A program made the translations under genes and the position numbers. Of a stretch of 64,000 nucleotides of DNA, positions 7,384 through 15,287 are shown in pieces (the first letter of the stretch is position 1; each line of letters opens with the position of its first letter). Below the pieces are notes generated by a model, which had not been told where the DNA came from, ran no database searches, and saw only the letters and a list, made by a program, of their open reading frames with translations. The DNA comes from Catenulispora sp. GP43 (GTDB taxonomy: Bacteria > Actinomycetota > Actinomycetes > Streptomycetales > Catenulisporaceae): positions 364,670 through 428,669 of the forward strand of contig NZ_JBGCCT010000005.1 of the NCBI RefSeq assembly GCF_041260665.1. Direction: 5' to 3'.

Positions 7384-8850
7384 TCAGTGGGCGTACACGC
7401 TGCCGGCGGGGATCTCCGGACGGCCGACGTCATTCACACCGGCCACCGCCGGATACGTGATCGACCCCGACGGCGCCGGCGGCAGGGCGCGGCCGGACGG
7501 GTTGTTGTACACGTCCCCGCCGAAGGGGCGCAGGCCGTCGGCCGCCGCGTAGCCGAGGTGGCCCCGGCCGTCGGTCCCGCCGTGTTTCACGCCGAACAGG
7601 TCCTCCATGCTGCGCAGCCAGCTGTAGTGGTTGTACGGCTGCGCGCTCACCGATCCCGGCTTGATGAAGCGCGAGATCATCACCGCGCCGGTGATCCCGC
7701 CGCCGGGCGTGGTGTCCTGGCCGAAAGCCTGGTCGCCCGGCTGCGCGGTGTTCGGTCCGGGCAGCTCGTTGCAGCACGCCACCACCGACTGCGCGGTGTC
7801 GGTCGGAGTGTTGAGGCCCGAGTTCGGCGGGTTGCCGGTGTAGTCGGCGATGGAGTTCCCGTACATCTTGTAGGGCGGGAACGCCTCGTCGAAGACGATC
7901 TGGATCAGGCCGTCCTTCTGGAAGGCGGGGGAGGCCATGATTTCGGGGACGACCTTCTCCAGGAACAGATCCGAGGCGTACAGGCCGCCCTGGTGGTTGT
8001 TCGGGTCGCCGGACAGGTTGTCGCCCTTGCAGGTGGCGTCGTGCGCGTCCGAGCAGTTGTCCGGGGTGATCCAGGTGAAGGCCGGCGTCGTCGTGATGGA
8101 CTTCAGGTCCTGCGCCAGGCTGTTCTCGGCCGGGTGGCCGGGGGCCGCGGCGAGGCCGTCCAGGGGCACGACGTTCTTGCAGTCGCCCGGATTGTCGCTC
8201 ACGGCGTGGAAGAACGCCGCCGGGTTGTGCTTGGGCACGTACTGGTCTTCCGCGGTCGCGCTGCCCGGGTCCGGGACGCCGGCGCCCGACGGGTCTCCCG
8301 GCACGCCGCAGGCGTAGGCGTTCTCGCGGCCCGGCGTGTTGCCCATGTCCTGCGCGTAGATCTTCCACGGCACGTGCTTGTCGTCGAGCTGGTTGAACAG
8401 TGTTTTGACGTACGCCGGGTACACACAGCCGGAGGCCGCGTCGACCTGGCCGTCGGCGGCCGGGGTGCCGGGCGAGATGTTCTTGTAGGTCGGGCAGTCG
8501 TTCTGGTTGTCCGGCGCCGGGGCCTGGCCGGCGACGAGGCTGAGGTAGTTGTCCAGGCTGTAGTGCCCGGTGCCGTAGTACTGCGTCAGCAGCTCTCCAT
8601 AGGACGGCAGCGTCTTCCACAGGTAGCTGTTCTGGTTGAGCCCGGAGAAGGTCGCCTCGTAGGACTTGTTCTCCAGGATGATCGTCCAGACGTGGCCGAT
8701 CTTCGGTGTCCGGCCGCGTTCGGAGTCGGCCTGCGCGGTGCCGCTGGTGGTCGCGACCATCGCCGCGGCGGCGCCGAGCGCCAGCAGTCCGGCGGCGGCC
8801 TGCTTCTTCCGGTGGCGCAGCGTTCGCGGGCCCGGCCTGGAGAGTCTCAT
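7384..8850 (-). CDS. Secreted phosphoesterase (PF04185-type acid phosphatase/phospholipase C)
   Basis: A 488-residue exported enzyme. Residues 1-41 are a Sec-type signal peptide ending near AQA. The mature protein opens with the family hallmark E60-N-K-S63-Y in the context WTIILENKSYEATF, where Glu and Asn bind metal and Ser/Thr is the nucleophile in acid phosphatases and phospholipases C of this superfamily. Several Cys pairs (for example NDCP, SGCVYP, CGVPGD) suggest disulfides, as expected outside the cell. ATG at 8850 is preceded by AGGAGA. The gene heads an operon with the lipoprotein. A PHO-box-like GTTCACC lies 35-45 bp upstream of the start (see findings), which would fit phosphate control. 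Confidence 0.85.
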   Translation of the reverse strand: MRLSRPGPRTLRHRKKQAAAGLLALGAAAAMVATTSGTAQADSERGRTPKIGHVWTIILENKSYEATFSGLNQNSYLWKTLPSYGELLTQYYGTGHYSLDNYLSLVAGQAPAPDNQNDCPTYKNISPGTPAADGQVDAASGCVYPAYVKTLFNQLDDKHVPWKIYAQDMGNTPGRENAYACGVPGDPSGAGVPDPGSATAEDQYVPKHNPAAFFHAVSDNPGDCKNVVPLDGLAAAPGHPAENSLAQDLKSITTTPAFTWITPDNCSDAHDATCKGDNLSGDPNNHQGGLYASDLFLEKVVPEIMASPAFQKDGLIQIVFDEAFPPYKMYGNSIADYTGNPPNSGLNTPTDTAQSVVACCNELPGPNTAQPGDQAFGQDTTPGGGITGAVMISRFIKPGSVSAQPYNHYSWLRSMEDLFGVKHGGTDGRGHLGYAAADGLRPFGGDVYNNPSGRALPPAPSGSITYPAVAGVNDVGRPEIPAGSVYAH

Positions 8851-9057
8851 GCGGTCTCCTCGAAGTGGCTTGAGGGTTGCCAAACGGTGAACAACGCGTA
8901 GCGGATGATATTCGAGCCCTGCTGAAGGCGACAGCCCGAGCGATAGCCCAAACGTGCGAATCGGGTGATTCCTCGACATCTTCGAGGCTCGCCGCGTTAT
9001 GCTCCGTCGTGTCGGATTAAGGACGCTGAAGGGCGTGGGCACGCGTTGGGTGGTCCT

Positions 9058-10260
9058 TTGACACGATGGGTCCGGACGAGCCGCGCGGGCGCGCGCCGTC
9101 CGGCCGATGCCGGACGTGCCCTTCTGCTGTTCGTGCTGCCCGGGATCTGGGTCGCCGTCGTGCTCCTGCTCCAGGTTCTGCTCCCGGCGCGGATCCAGCT
9201 CGCGCCCCTTCTGGCCGCCGCCCCCGCGATCGCGTGCGCGGGTACCGGACGGCGGCAGTGCGTGTGGATGGCGGGCCTGTGCGCGCTGGTCGCGCTGCTG
9301 CCCGGGTCGCCGGGGAACGGCTCCGGCGGCGAGGCGCAGCGGATCGGGACGTTCGCGGCGATCCTGTCCGTGGTGGCCACCAGCTACGTGATCGCCGTGC
9401 GCAGACAGCGGACGCTCGGCGAGCTGACCGAGGTGCGGGCCGTCGCCGAGGTGGCGCAGCGGGTGCTGCTGCGGCCGCCGCGGCCCGAGGTCGGCGACGT
9501 CCTGGTCGCCGCGCGCAGCGCCTCGGCCTCGGCCGGCGCGTCGGTCGGCGGCGACTTCTACGACATAGTGGACACCCCCTACGGGGTGCGCGCGGTCATC
9601 GGGGACGTGCGGGGCAGCGGCCTCGGGGCGGTCGAGGTGGCCGCGGTGCTGCTCGGCTCCTTCCGGGAGGCCGCCTACGACGAACCGGACCTGCGGGATC
9701 TGGTGCGGCGCCTGGAGATCAGCCTGCGCCGCTACCTCGGGGACGCGGACGCCGCCGCGGCGCACGTGCCACTCGCGGACGGCGCGCGGCTGTGGGAGAC
9801 CTCGAACTCGCTCGCGGTGGCGCCGCCCCGGACGGTGGCGGACGTGCGCGAGGAGTTCGCCAGCGTCGCGGTGGTGTCGATCCGGCCGGACGGCTGGCTG
9901 GAGCACGTCAGCTGCGGGCACGCGCCGCCGCTGCTGGTGCGCTGCGGCGCGGTGTCCGCGGTGCAGGGCCAGTCGGTCGGGCTGCCGCTGGGCCTGAGCG
10001 CCCTGGCGCCCGGCGCGGACGGCCGGCCGCCCCTGGTGGTGACGCCGTTCGACAGCGGGGATTCGCTGCTGCTGTACACCGATGGCGTGACGGACTCGGG
10101 CGGTCCGGACGTGGAGCCGCTGCCATTGGCGGCGCTCCTGGAGGAGCTGGCGGACGCCGCGCCGGACTACGTGCTGTCGGCGATCGAGGCCGAGGTGACG
10201 GCGCGGACGCACGGGGAGCGGGCCCGGGATCTGGCGATGCTGTTGGTGCACCGGCCCTGA
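9058..10260 (+). CDS. Membrane SpoIIE-type PP2C phosphatase
   Basis: About 400 residues: four hydrophobic helices in the first ~120 residues (for example LLLFVLPGIWVAVVLLLQVL), a short linker and a PPM phosphatase domain with GGDFYD (D near 166), GDVRGSG and LYTDGVTD, the Mn2+-binding motifs of SpoIIE/RsbU phosphatases. Such enzymes dephosphorylate anti-anti-sigma factors and thereby release stress sigma factors; the membrane helices suggest an envelope signal. No anti-sigma or STAS gene is adjacent. The start is uncertain: TTG 9058 is in front of the first helix, with TTG 9046 and GTG 8965 as alternatives. It converges with a TetR gene. Confidence 0.8.
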   Translation: MTRWVRTSRAGARRPADAGRALLLFVLPGIWVAVVLLLQVLLPARIQLAPLLAAAPAIACAGTGRRQCVWMAGLCALVALLPGSPGNGSGGEAQRIGTFAAILSVVATSYVIAVRRQRTLGELTEVRAVAEVAQRVLLRPPRPEVGDVLVAARSASASAGASVGGDFYDIVDTPYGVRAVIGDVRGSGLGAVEVAAVLLGSFREAAYDEPDLRDLVRRLEISLRRYLGDADAAAAHVPLADGARLWETSNSLAVAPPRTVADVREEFASVAVVSIRPDGWLEHVSCGHAPPLLVRCGAVSAVQGQSVGLPLGLSALAPGADGRPPLVVTPFDSGDSLLLYTDGVTDSGGPDVEPLPLAALLEELADAAPDYVLSAIEAEVTARTHGERARDLAMLLVHRP

Positions 10261-10261
10261 A

Positions 10262-10312
10262 GCTCTGAGGCCCTGAAGCCCTGAAGCCCTGAAGAAGCTC
10301 TGAGGCTCTGAG
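10262..10312. repeat. 8-bp tandem repeat at a gene end
   Basis: Immediately after the phosphatase stop codon stand GCTCTGAG, three copies of GCCCTGAA, a GAA spacer and two more GCTCTGAG. The two unit types differ at two positions. The block lies in the 79-bp gap between two convergent genes. Confidence 0.9.
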
Positions 10313-10339
10313 GCCTGTGGGGACTTGAGGTGTTGAGGA

Positions 10340-10960
10340 TCAGCTCTCGACCGGCAGCGTCGAGTGCGCCGGCGTGCGCAGCCCGTCGAGGAACAGTTGG
10401 AGATAGCGCCGCGGACCGCGCCGTACCGTGACCAGGTCCGGCAACGGCCGGGTGAGCTGCGCGACGGCCACGATGATGTCGGCCAGATCCACGTCCGCGC
10501 GCAGCATCCCGGCCCGCCGGGCCCGTGCCAGCATGGTCTCGACCAGCCCGTTCAGCCGTCCTTCCAGCGCCTTGACCTCGGGATCGCCCGGGTCGTAGGC
10601 GCCGTCGAGCATCACGCACATCGCGCCTATGCGCTCGTCGGCGGCGGCCAGGACGAAGCGGGTCAGCGCGTCGAACGGGTCGTCGCCCTGGGCCAGCGCG
10701 GACTCGGCGCGGTCGCCGGTCCGCTTGAGCACGCTGCGGACCACGGCCAGCACCAGCGCGTCGCGGTCGGGGAAGTGCCGGTAGACGGTGGCGTTGCCGA
10801 TGCCGGCGCGGCGGGCCACCTCGTCGATCGGGGCCTGCGAACCGACCTCGGTGAACAGGTCGCGGGCCGCGGAGACGATGCGCTCGCGGTTGCGCAGGGC
10901 GTCGACACGGGGGGCTCGGGCTCTCTGGGGGCGGCGGTTCGCGGTGGCCACGACGTCCAC
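10340..10960 (-). CDS. TetR-family transcriptional repressor
   Basis: A 206-residue TetR protein. The N-terminal HTH (about 27-70) reads IVSAARDLFTEVG, then IDEVARRAGIGNATVYRHF, a near-canonical recognition helix. The C-terminal domain (about 85-190) resembles the SbtR-like group of ligand-binding domains. GTG at 10960 is preceded by AGGAGG at optimal spacing. Upstream lies a long non-coding stretch and then the CsoR-like operon, so its own regulon is not obvious. Ligand unknown. Confidence 0.85.
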   Translation of the reverse strand: MDVVATANRRPQRARAPRVDALRNRERIVSAARDLFTEVGSQAPIDEVARRAGIGNATVYRHFPDRDALVLAVVRSVLKRTGDRAESALAQGDDPFDALTRFVLAAADERIGAMCVMLDGAYDPGDPEVKALEGRLNGLVETMLARARRAGMLRADVDLADIIVAVAQLTRPLPDLVTVRRGPRRYLQLFLDGLRTPAHSTLPVES

Positions 10961-11182
10961 GGTTCCTCCTGGGCGGTCGGGGCGGGGATGCGGGCCGCAC
11001 CATCCTAACCTTTAGAAATGCCCTGATTTGGGACGGTCGGCGCGCTTTCCGATGAACGGTGGAGGCCGCCGCGCACGAGACACGGAGGGGGTGCGTACTC
11101 GGGCGCGACGGCCGTTTTCCAAGGATCGACCTGCGGAGGGATCCTCGTGGGGGACCAGGCCCCCTGTGCAGGGTAACGCATC
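10961..11182. other. Non-coding stretch, nothing recognised
   Basis: Together with the regulatory elements to 11329 this forms a 369-bp gap between a leftward TetR gene and a rightward CsoR-like gene. The first ~220 bp contain the TetR ribosome binding site and one G5/C5 inverted repeat near 11150-11166. No open frame with convincing codon bias and no known riboswitch consensus was found. A small RNA is possible but unsupported. Confidence 0.5.
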
Positions 11183-11205
11183 TTCCGGGGATATGTTCCC
11201 CGGAA
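11183..11205. promoter_or_regulatory. Perfect inverted repeat, 8-bp arms
   Basis: TTCCGGGG-N7-CCCCGGAA, followed on the plus strand by an AT-rich stretch up to about 11234 that stands out from the GC-rich surroundings. No T-run follows the arm on either strand, so an operator is likelier than a terminator. It could serve a promoter in the AT-rich segment. Confidence 0.5.
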
Positions 11206-11256
11206 AATAACGATACTTAGCGTTGCTTATTATATGGCCCGAGCCGGCGTCGGTGG

Positions 11257-11293
11257 ATACCGGCGGGGGTATGAAAAATACCCGGTGGGGTAT
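11257..11293 (+). promoter_or_regulatory. Two CsoR/CstR-type operators over the promoter
   Basis: Two similar G-rich pseudo-palindromes lie 21 bp apart, on the same face of the helix: ATACC-N6-GGTAT at 11257-11272 and ATACCC-N4-GGGTAT at 11278-11293. This arrangement (AT-flanked C-run and G-run) is the known operator style of CsoR-family repressors. TATACT at 11291-11296 overlaps the second site and would be the -10, so binding blocks transcription of the downstream repressor gene: autoregulation. Confidence 0.75.
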
Positions 11294-11329
11294 ACTGACG
11301 AGTGGAGATCCCCTCGGAAGGAGTGCCTG

Positions 11330-11596
11330 ATGCAGGTAGAGGCCGAGACCGTCGCCGATGTGACCAAACGGCTGCGCCGTGCCGAGGGGCAGATCCGCGG
11401 CGTCATCGCGATGCTGGAGTCGGGGCGCGACTGCGCCGAGATCGTGACCCAGCTGGCCGCGGTGTCCCGGGCGCTGGACCGGGCCGGGTTCAAGGTGATC
11501 GCCGGCGGGCTGCAGCAGTGCCTGGAGTCCGACGACGCCGAGGAGCGCGCCGCGAGTGTGGCGCAGATGGAGAAGTTGTTCCTTTCCCTGGCTTGA
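11330..11596 (+). CDS. CsoR/RcnR-family repressor, CstR-like persulfide sensor
   Basis: The 88-residue all-helical DUF156 protein has the family start (VTKRLRRAEGQIRGV). Copper-sensing CsoR binds Cu(I) with C36, H61 and C65. The aligned positions here are C35, G60 and C64: both cysteines are kept with the correct 29-residue spacing, but the histidine is glycine. That two-cysteine pattern is the one of CstR, which senses persulfides and polysulfides by disulfide or trisulfide bridging. Copper sensing is therefore unlikely. ATG 11330 has GGAAGGAG upstream; two operators precede it, and a DUF302 gene follows in the same transcript. Confidence 0.85.
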   Translation: MQVEAETVADVTKRLRRAEGQIRGVIAMLESGRDCAEIVTQLAAVSRALDRAGFKVIAGGLQQCLESDDAEERAASVAQMEKLFLSLA

Positions 11597-11645
11597 GCAC
11601 CACGGCGCTATAAGCACCAAGCACCACAGCACGGAAGGCAGCACC

Positions 11646-12038
11646 ATGAGCTACGGCACCGCCGTCACCGTCGACCGGCCGCACGCCGAGGTCGTCGGAC
11701 GAGTCCGCGAAGCGTTGAGCGAGCAGGGCTTCGGCATCCTCACCGAGATCGACGTGCAGGCCACGATGCGCGAGAAGCTCGGCGAGGAGACCGGCCCCTA
11801 CCTGATCCTCGGCGCGTGCAACCCGCCGCTGGCGTACCGGGCGCTGACCGCGGAGCCGTCGATCGGGCTACTGCTGCCGTGCAACGTCGTGGTCCGCGCG
11901 GACGGCGACCGCACGCTCGTCGAGGCGCTGGATCCGGACATCATGGTGCGGGTCGCCGGGAACCCGGAGCTGGAAGACGTGGCCGCGGAAGCGAAAACCC
12001 GCCTCGCGGCCGCGCTGAGGGCCGTTGCCGAAGTCTGA
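11646..12038 (+). CDS. DUF302 domain protein
   Basis: A 130-residue cytoplasmic protein of the DUF302 family. It shows the family layout: an N-terminal strand YGTAVTVDRPHAEVVGRV, GFGILTEIDVQATM in the middle, then LGACNPPLAYRAL with one conserved-looking Cys, and the LLPCNVVV strand with a second Cys. DUF302 genes often sit beside CsoR-family repressors. Here it follows one after 49 bp and is expected to be induced by the same signal, probably reactive sulfur species. Two cysteines in the LGAC and LLPC strands could handle persulfide. Biochemical function is not established for the family. Confidence 0.8.
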   Translation: MSYGTAVTVDRPHAEVVGRVREALSEQGFGILTEIDVQATMREKLGEETGPYLILGACNPPLAYRALTAEPSIGLLLPCNVVVRADGDRTLVEALDPDIMVRVAGNPELEDVAAEAKTRLAAALRAVAEV

Positions 12039-12091
12039 CAATCCGGGAAACGACCATCGCGCGGAGGCGCCGATCCCCGTAGGCTCAGTGC

Positions 12092-14998
12092 GTGACCGAG
12101 CCAGGACGGGTGATCGGGGGACGCTACCGACTGGTGGATCGGTTGGGTTCCGGAGCGTTCGGACAAGTGTGGCGGGCCTACGACATGCACCTCGGGGTGG
12201 ATGTCGCCGTCAAGCAGGTCCTGCTGCCGATGGAGGGCAAGGGCCCGCAGGCCGCCGAGCGGGTCGCGCGGGCGGCCCGGGAGGCGCGCAACACCGCGCG
12301 GCTGCGGGACTGCCCGAACATCGTGACGGTGCACGACGTGCACATCGAGAACGGCGCGCCGTGGATCGTCATGCAGCTGGTGAAGGGCGAGAGCCTGGCC
12401 GAGCGGCTGGCGCACCGCGGGCCGCTCACCGAGAACAACGCCGTGGCGCTCGCGCGCGATCTGTTACGCGCGCTGGCCGCGGCGCACGCGGCCGGGATCG
12501 TGCACCGGGATGTGAAACCGGGCAACGTCCTGCTGGCCGCCGACGGGACCGCGCTGCTCGCGGACTTCGGCATCGCCGTCCGCTTCGACGACGCGCGGGT
12601 CACGCGCACCGGGACCTTCATCGGCTCGCCCGGGTATGTCGCCCCCGAGCGGGTGATCTCCCAGGACGCCGGGGCCATCGGCGACCTGTTCTCCCTCGGG
12701 GCCACGCTTTATGAGGCGGTGGAAGGGATCCCGGCCTTCCGGGCCGACATCATCGGGTCGGTGGTCGCCGGGCAGCCGGCGCCGATGCGCCGCGGCGGGC
12801 GGCTGACCGCGCTGATCACCCGGCTGCTGGACAAGGACCCGGCGACCCGGCCCGACGTGGCCGCCGCGTTCGCGCTGGTCGGCGACTGGACGCCGCCGCC
12901 GACCGTCGAGGCGCCCGGGTCGGCGCGCTCGCCCCTGGCGCAGGACGTGCAGCTCGGCGTGGAGTGGGTCGAACACTTCGCGTTCGTCAACGAGCGGCTG
13001 CGCAACGACGACGTCGCGGCCGGCCGGGGCGCCCGCACGTCCAACGCGCTCGAGGTGATCGGCAGCATCCGGACCGCGATCGGGGTCGACCAGAACGAGT
13101 ACCTGGCGGCCGGCGGTCGCGAGGTGCACGCGATCGTGTCGGTCAGCACCGCCGACTCCGGGAGCGGGGCTCCCACGCACGCCATCGCGGGCGCCGCGGC
13201 GCGGCGTGCCGACCGCAGCTACGGCACCAAGCCCGCGCCGGTGGCCGCCGCCGACGGCCCGCCGTCCGTGGTCTTCATCGCCGACTGCTCGCGTTCGCTG
13301 GCCGAGCCGGGGCGGCTGGCGGGCGTCAAGGCCGCGCTGCACGCCGGGATCGACGGCCTGCCCGAGGGCGCGCGGTTCGCGGTGATCGCCGGCCGCGCCG
13401 ACAGCCAGGCGGTCTATCCCGAGGACGGCGGTACCGAGCCCGTGACGGCGGCCTCGCGGGCCGCGGCGAAGGCGGCGGTGGACCGGCTGACGGCCTACGG
13501 AGGGCGCGAGATCGGGCTGTGGCTCAGCCGCGCGGCCCGGATGTTCGCGCTCGGGTCCGGGCCGGTGCGGCACGCGATCATCATCGTGAACGGCCGCGAC
13601 GAGGGCCTGCACCCCTCGCGGCTGGCGATGACCGCCCGGGCCTGCACCGGGCTGTTCACGGCCGACTGCCTGGGCCTGGGTGACGACTGGGACGTCCACG
13701 AGATGCGCCTGGTCTCCGAGCAGCTGTCCGGGACGGTCGCGCTGGTCGCCGAGCCCGCGGCGCTGCCGGAGGCGGTGCACGAGGCGACGGTCGGCGCGGC
13801 GGCGAAGCGGGTCGCCGACGTGGAACTCAGTGTGTGGACGCCGAGCGGCGCGGTGATCCGGTACGTGAAGCAGGTCGATCCGGTGCTGCGGGACCTGACG
13901 GACAACCGGATCCCGGGCGACGCGGTCCGCACGGTCGGCTTCCCGACCGGCGCGTGGGGGCCGGAGACGCGGACGTTCCACATCTGCGTCGAAGTGGCCC
14001 CGGGCGAGCTCGGACAGGAGAAGCTGGCGGCGCGCGTGCAGCTCACGGCGCGCGGGCCGGAGGCCGTGGAGGTGCTCGGCGAGGGCAAGATCCGCGCGGT
14101 CTGGGTCGACGACGAGACGCTGGTGATGCGCGTCGTGTCGAAGGTCGGCCCGTACGCCGGGCAGGCCGAGGCCGAGGTGTGGGTGGACCCCGAGATCGGG
14201 GACCTGGAACGGGAACTGGCCGGCCTGGCCGACGAGCTGTCGCAGGCCGAGGCCGAGCTCGCCGAGGTGCGCAACCAGCTCGCGGTGTTCGGCCGCGCGC
14301 ACGCGCGCATGTTCGCCCCGCTGCTGGCCGAACTCGACGAGATCGAGGCGCGCATCGCCGAGGTGCACGCGGCGCGCAGCGGCCGCGCGGACGACCGGCG
14401 CGACGCCGAGACGGCGCGCGAGCGCGCGCAGCAGTCGGCGCGCCAGGCGGACGAGGAGAAGGTGCGCGCGACCCGCGCCGAGCCGCCCCGCCCGGCCCCG
14501 ACCGGCGAGGCCAAGCGCATGTACCGCAAACTGGCCCGCCGCTGCCACCCGGACCTGGCCGACGACGAGGCCGACCGCCAGCGCCGCGAGGTCTTCATGG
14601 CGCGCGTGAACGACGCCTACACCCGCGGCGACATCGGCCTGCTGGCGCAGCTGTCGCGCGAGTGGGAGGCGGAGGGCGGCGACGCGTCCTCCTCGGCCCC
14701 GCCGAAGGACCCGGGCGAGCGCCGAAAGCTCAAGGAACACCTGCAGCAGGCACTGTCCTCGGTGCACAACCGCCTGGACCGGATCCGCGAGGAGCTGTCG
14801 GCGGCGCGGGAGTCGGAGCTCGGCCGGATCGTGTTCGCGCCGGGGCAGGACGCGGGCATGCCGGCCGCGATGCGGCGGCTGGACTCGATGGCCGACAAGC
14901 TCAAGGCGCTCGTCGACGAGCGGCGACGGATTCTGGACGGGCTGTTGGAGGCCGCTGCCGAAGCGGAGGCCGCCGTGGGGGACGAGAGCAGGCGGTGA
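12092..14998 (+). CDS. Ser/Thr kinase - vWA - coiled coil - J-domain fusion
   Basis: A 968-residue protein combining four parts. Residues 1-270: Hanks-type kinase with GSGAFGQV P-loop, AVKQ lysine, H138-R-D-VKPGN, D158-FG and A184-PE, all catalytic elements intact. Residues ~390-560: von Willebrand A-like domain, with VVFIAD followed by the MIDAS-like D398-C-S400-R-S402. Residues ~700-810: charged coiled coil. Residues ~805-850: a J-domain-like segment with Y-R-K-L-A-R-R-C-H819-P820-D821, the motif that stimulates Hsp70 ATPase. A second coiled coil ends the protein. No transmembrane segment is present, so it is cytoplasmic, unlike PknB. TAGGCT at 12080-12085 lies 6 bp before GTG 12092, suggesting a leaderless start. 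Role unknown; signalling linked to protein folding is inferred from the domains. Confidence 0.85.
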   Translation: MTEPGRVIGGRYRLVDRLGSGAFGQVWRAYDMHLGVDVAVKQVLLPMEGKGPQAAERVARAAREARNTARLRDCPNIVTVHDVHIENGAPWIVMQLVKGESLAERLAHRGPLTENNAVALARDLLRALAAAHAAGIVHRDVKPGNVLLAADGTALLADFGIAVRFDDARVTRTGTFIGSPGYVAPERVISQDAGAIGDLFSLGATLYEAVEGIPAFRADIIGSVVAGQPAPMRRGGRLTALITRLLDKDPATRPDVAAAFALVGDWTPPPTVEAPGSARSPLAQDVQLGVEWVEHFAFVNERLRNDDVAAGRGARTSNALEVIGSIRTAIGVDQNEYLAAGGREVHAIVSVSTADSGSGAPTHAIAGAAARRADRSYGTKPAPVAAADGPPSVVFIADCSRSLAEPGRLAGVKAALHAGIDGLPEGARFAVIAGRADSQAVYPEDGGTEPVTAASRAAAKAAVDRLTAYGGREIGLWLSRAARMFALGSGPVRHAIIIVNGRDEGLHPSRLAMTARACTGLFTADCLGLGDDWDVHEMRLVSEQLSGTVALVAEPAALPEAVHEATVGAAAKRVADVELSVWTPSGAVIRYVKQVDPVLRDLTDNRIPGDAVRTVGFPTGAWGPETRTFHICVEVAPGELGQEKLAARVQLTARGPEAVEVLGEGKIRAVWVDDETLVMRVVSKVGPYAGQAEAEVWVDPEIGDLERELAGLADELSQAEAELAEVRNQLAVFGRAHARMFAPLLAELDEIEARIAEVHAARSGRADDRRDAETARERAQQSARQADEEKVRATRAEPPRPAPTGEAKRMYRKLARRCHPDLADDEADRQRREVFMARVNDAYTRGDIGLLAQLSREWEAEGGDASSSAPPKDPGERRKLKEHLQQALSSVHNRLDRIREELSAARESELGRIVFAPGQDAGMPAAMRRLDSMADKLKALVDERRRILDGLLEAAAEAEAAVGDESRR

Positions 14999-15142
14999 GC
15001 GGCGGGCGATGAGGGCGGACAGGGGGGGCGGGGGAGGGCGGCTCGGCGGGCTCGGGATCGGCGGCTGCGCAGAGCGGCCCACGCCGGGTGCCGGCCATGA
15101 ATCCTTGGCCGGCGGCGGGCTGTCGGCACCGGTCGCGGCATC

Positions 15143-15287
15143 GATGACCGCCGCCACCGGCAGAACCCTCAACGTGCCGGGCGCCATCCATCACACCGCG
15201 AACGACCACGTCATAGCCCGCGACGGCGGGGAACTGACCTGCTGGGCGCTCCCCATCGACGACGGAACGGAGAGGCGACATGTCTGA
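15143..15287 (+). CDS. Possible 47-residue protein
   Basis: Within the 281-bp gap before the methyltransferase gene, an ATG at 15143 opens a 47-codon frame (central part HVIARDGGELTCWALPI) that overlaps the methyltransferase start by 8 bp. The sequence looks protein-like and the overlap would allow translational coupling, but the same frame is open further upstream and no clear ribosome binding site is seen. The rest of the gap shows nothing recognisable. Confidence 0.25.

Noticed and set aside
8851..10251. Extension of the phosphoesterase frame through the SpoIIE phosphatase gene
   Set aside because: It is antisense to a well-supported phosphatase; the signal peptide starts exactly at 8850.
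10961..11182. Riboswitch or structured RNA before the CsoR-like operon
   Set aside because: No match to a known consensus could be recognised and the CsoR-type promoter lies downstream at 11291.
12464..15187. Antisense open frame of 907 codons across the kinase fusion
   Set aside because: Low-complexity Arg/Ala/Gly/His sequence without domains; the sense frame has intact kinase and J-domain motifs.
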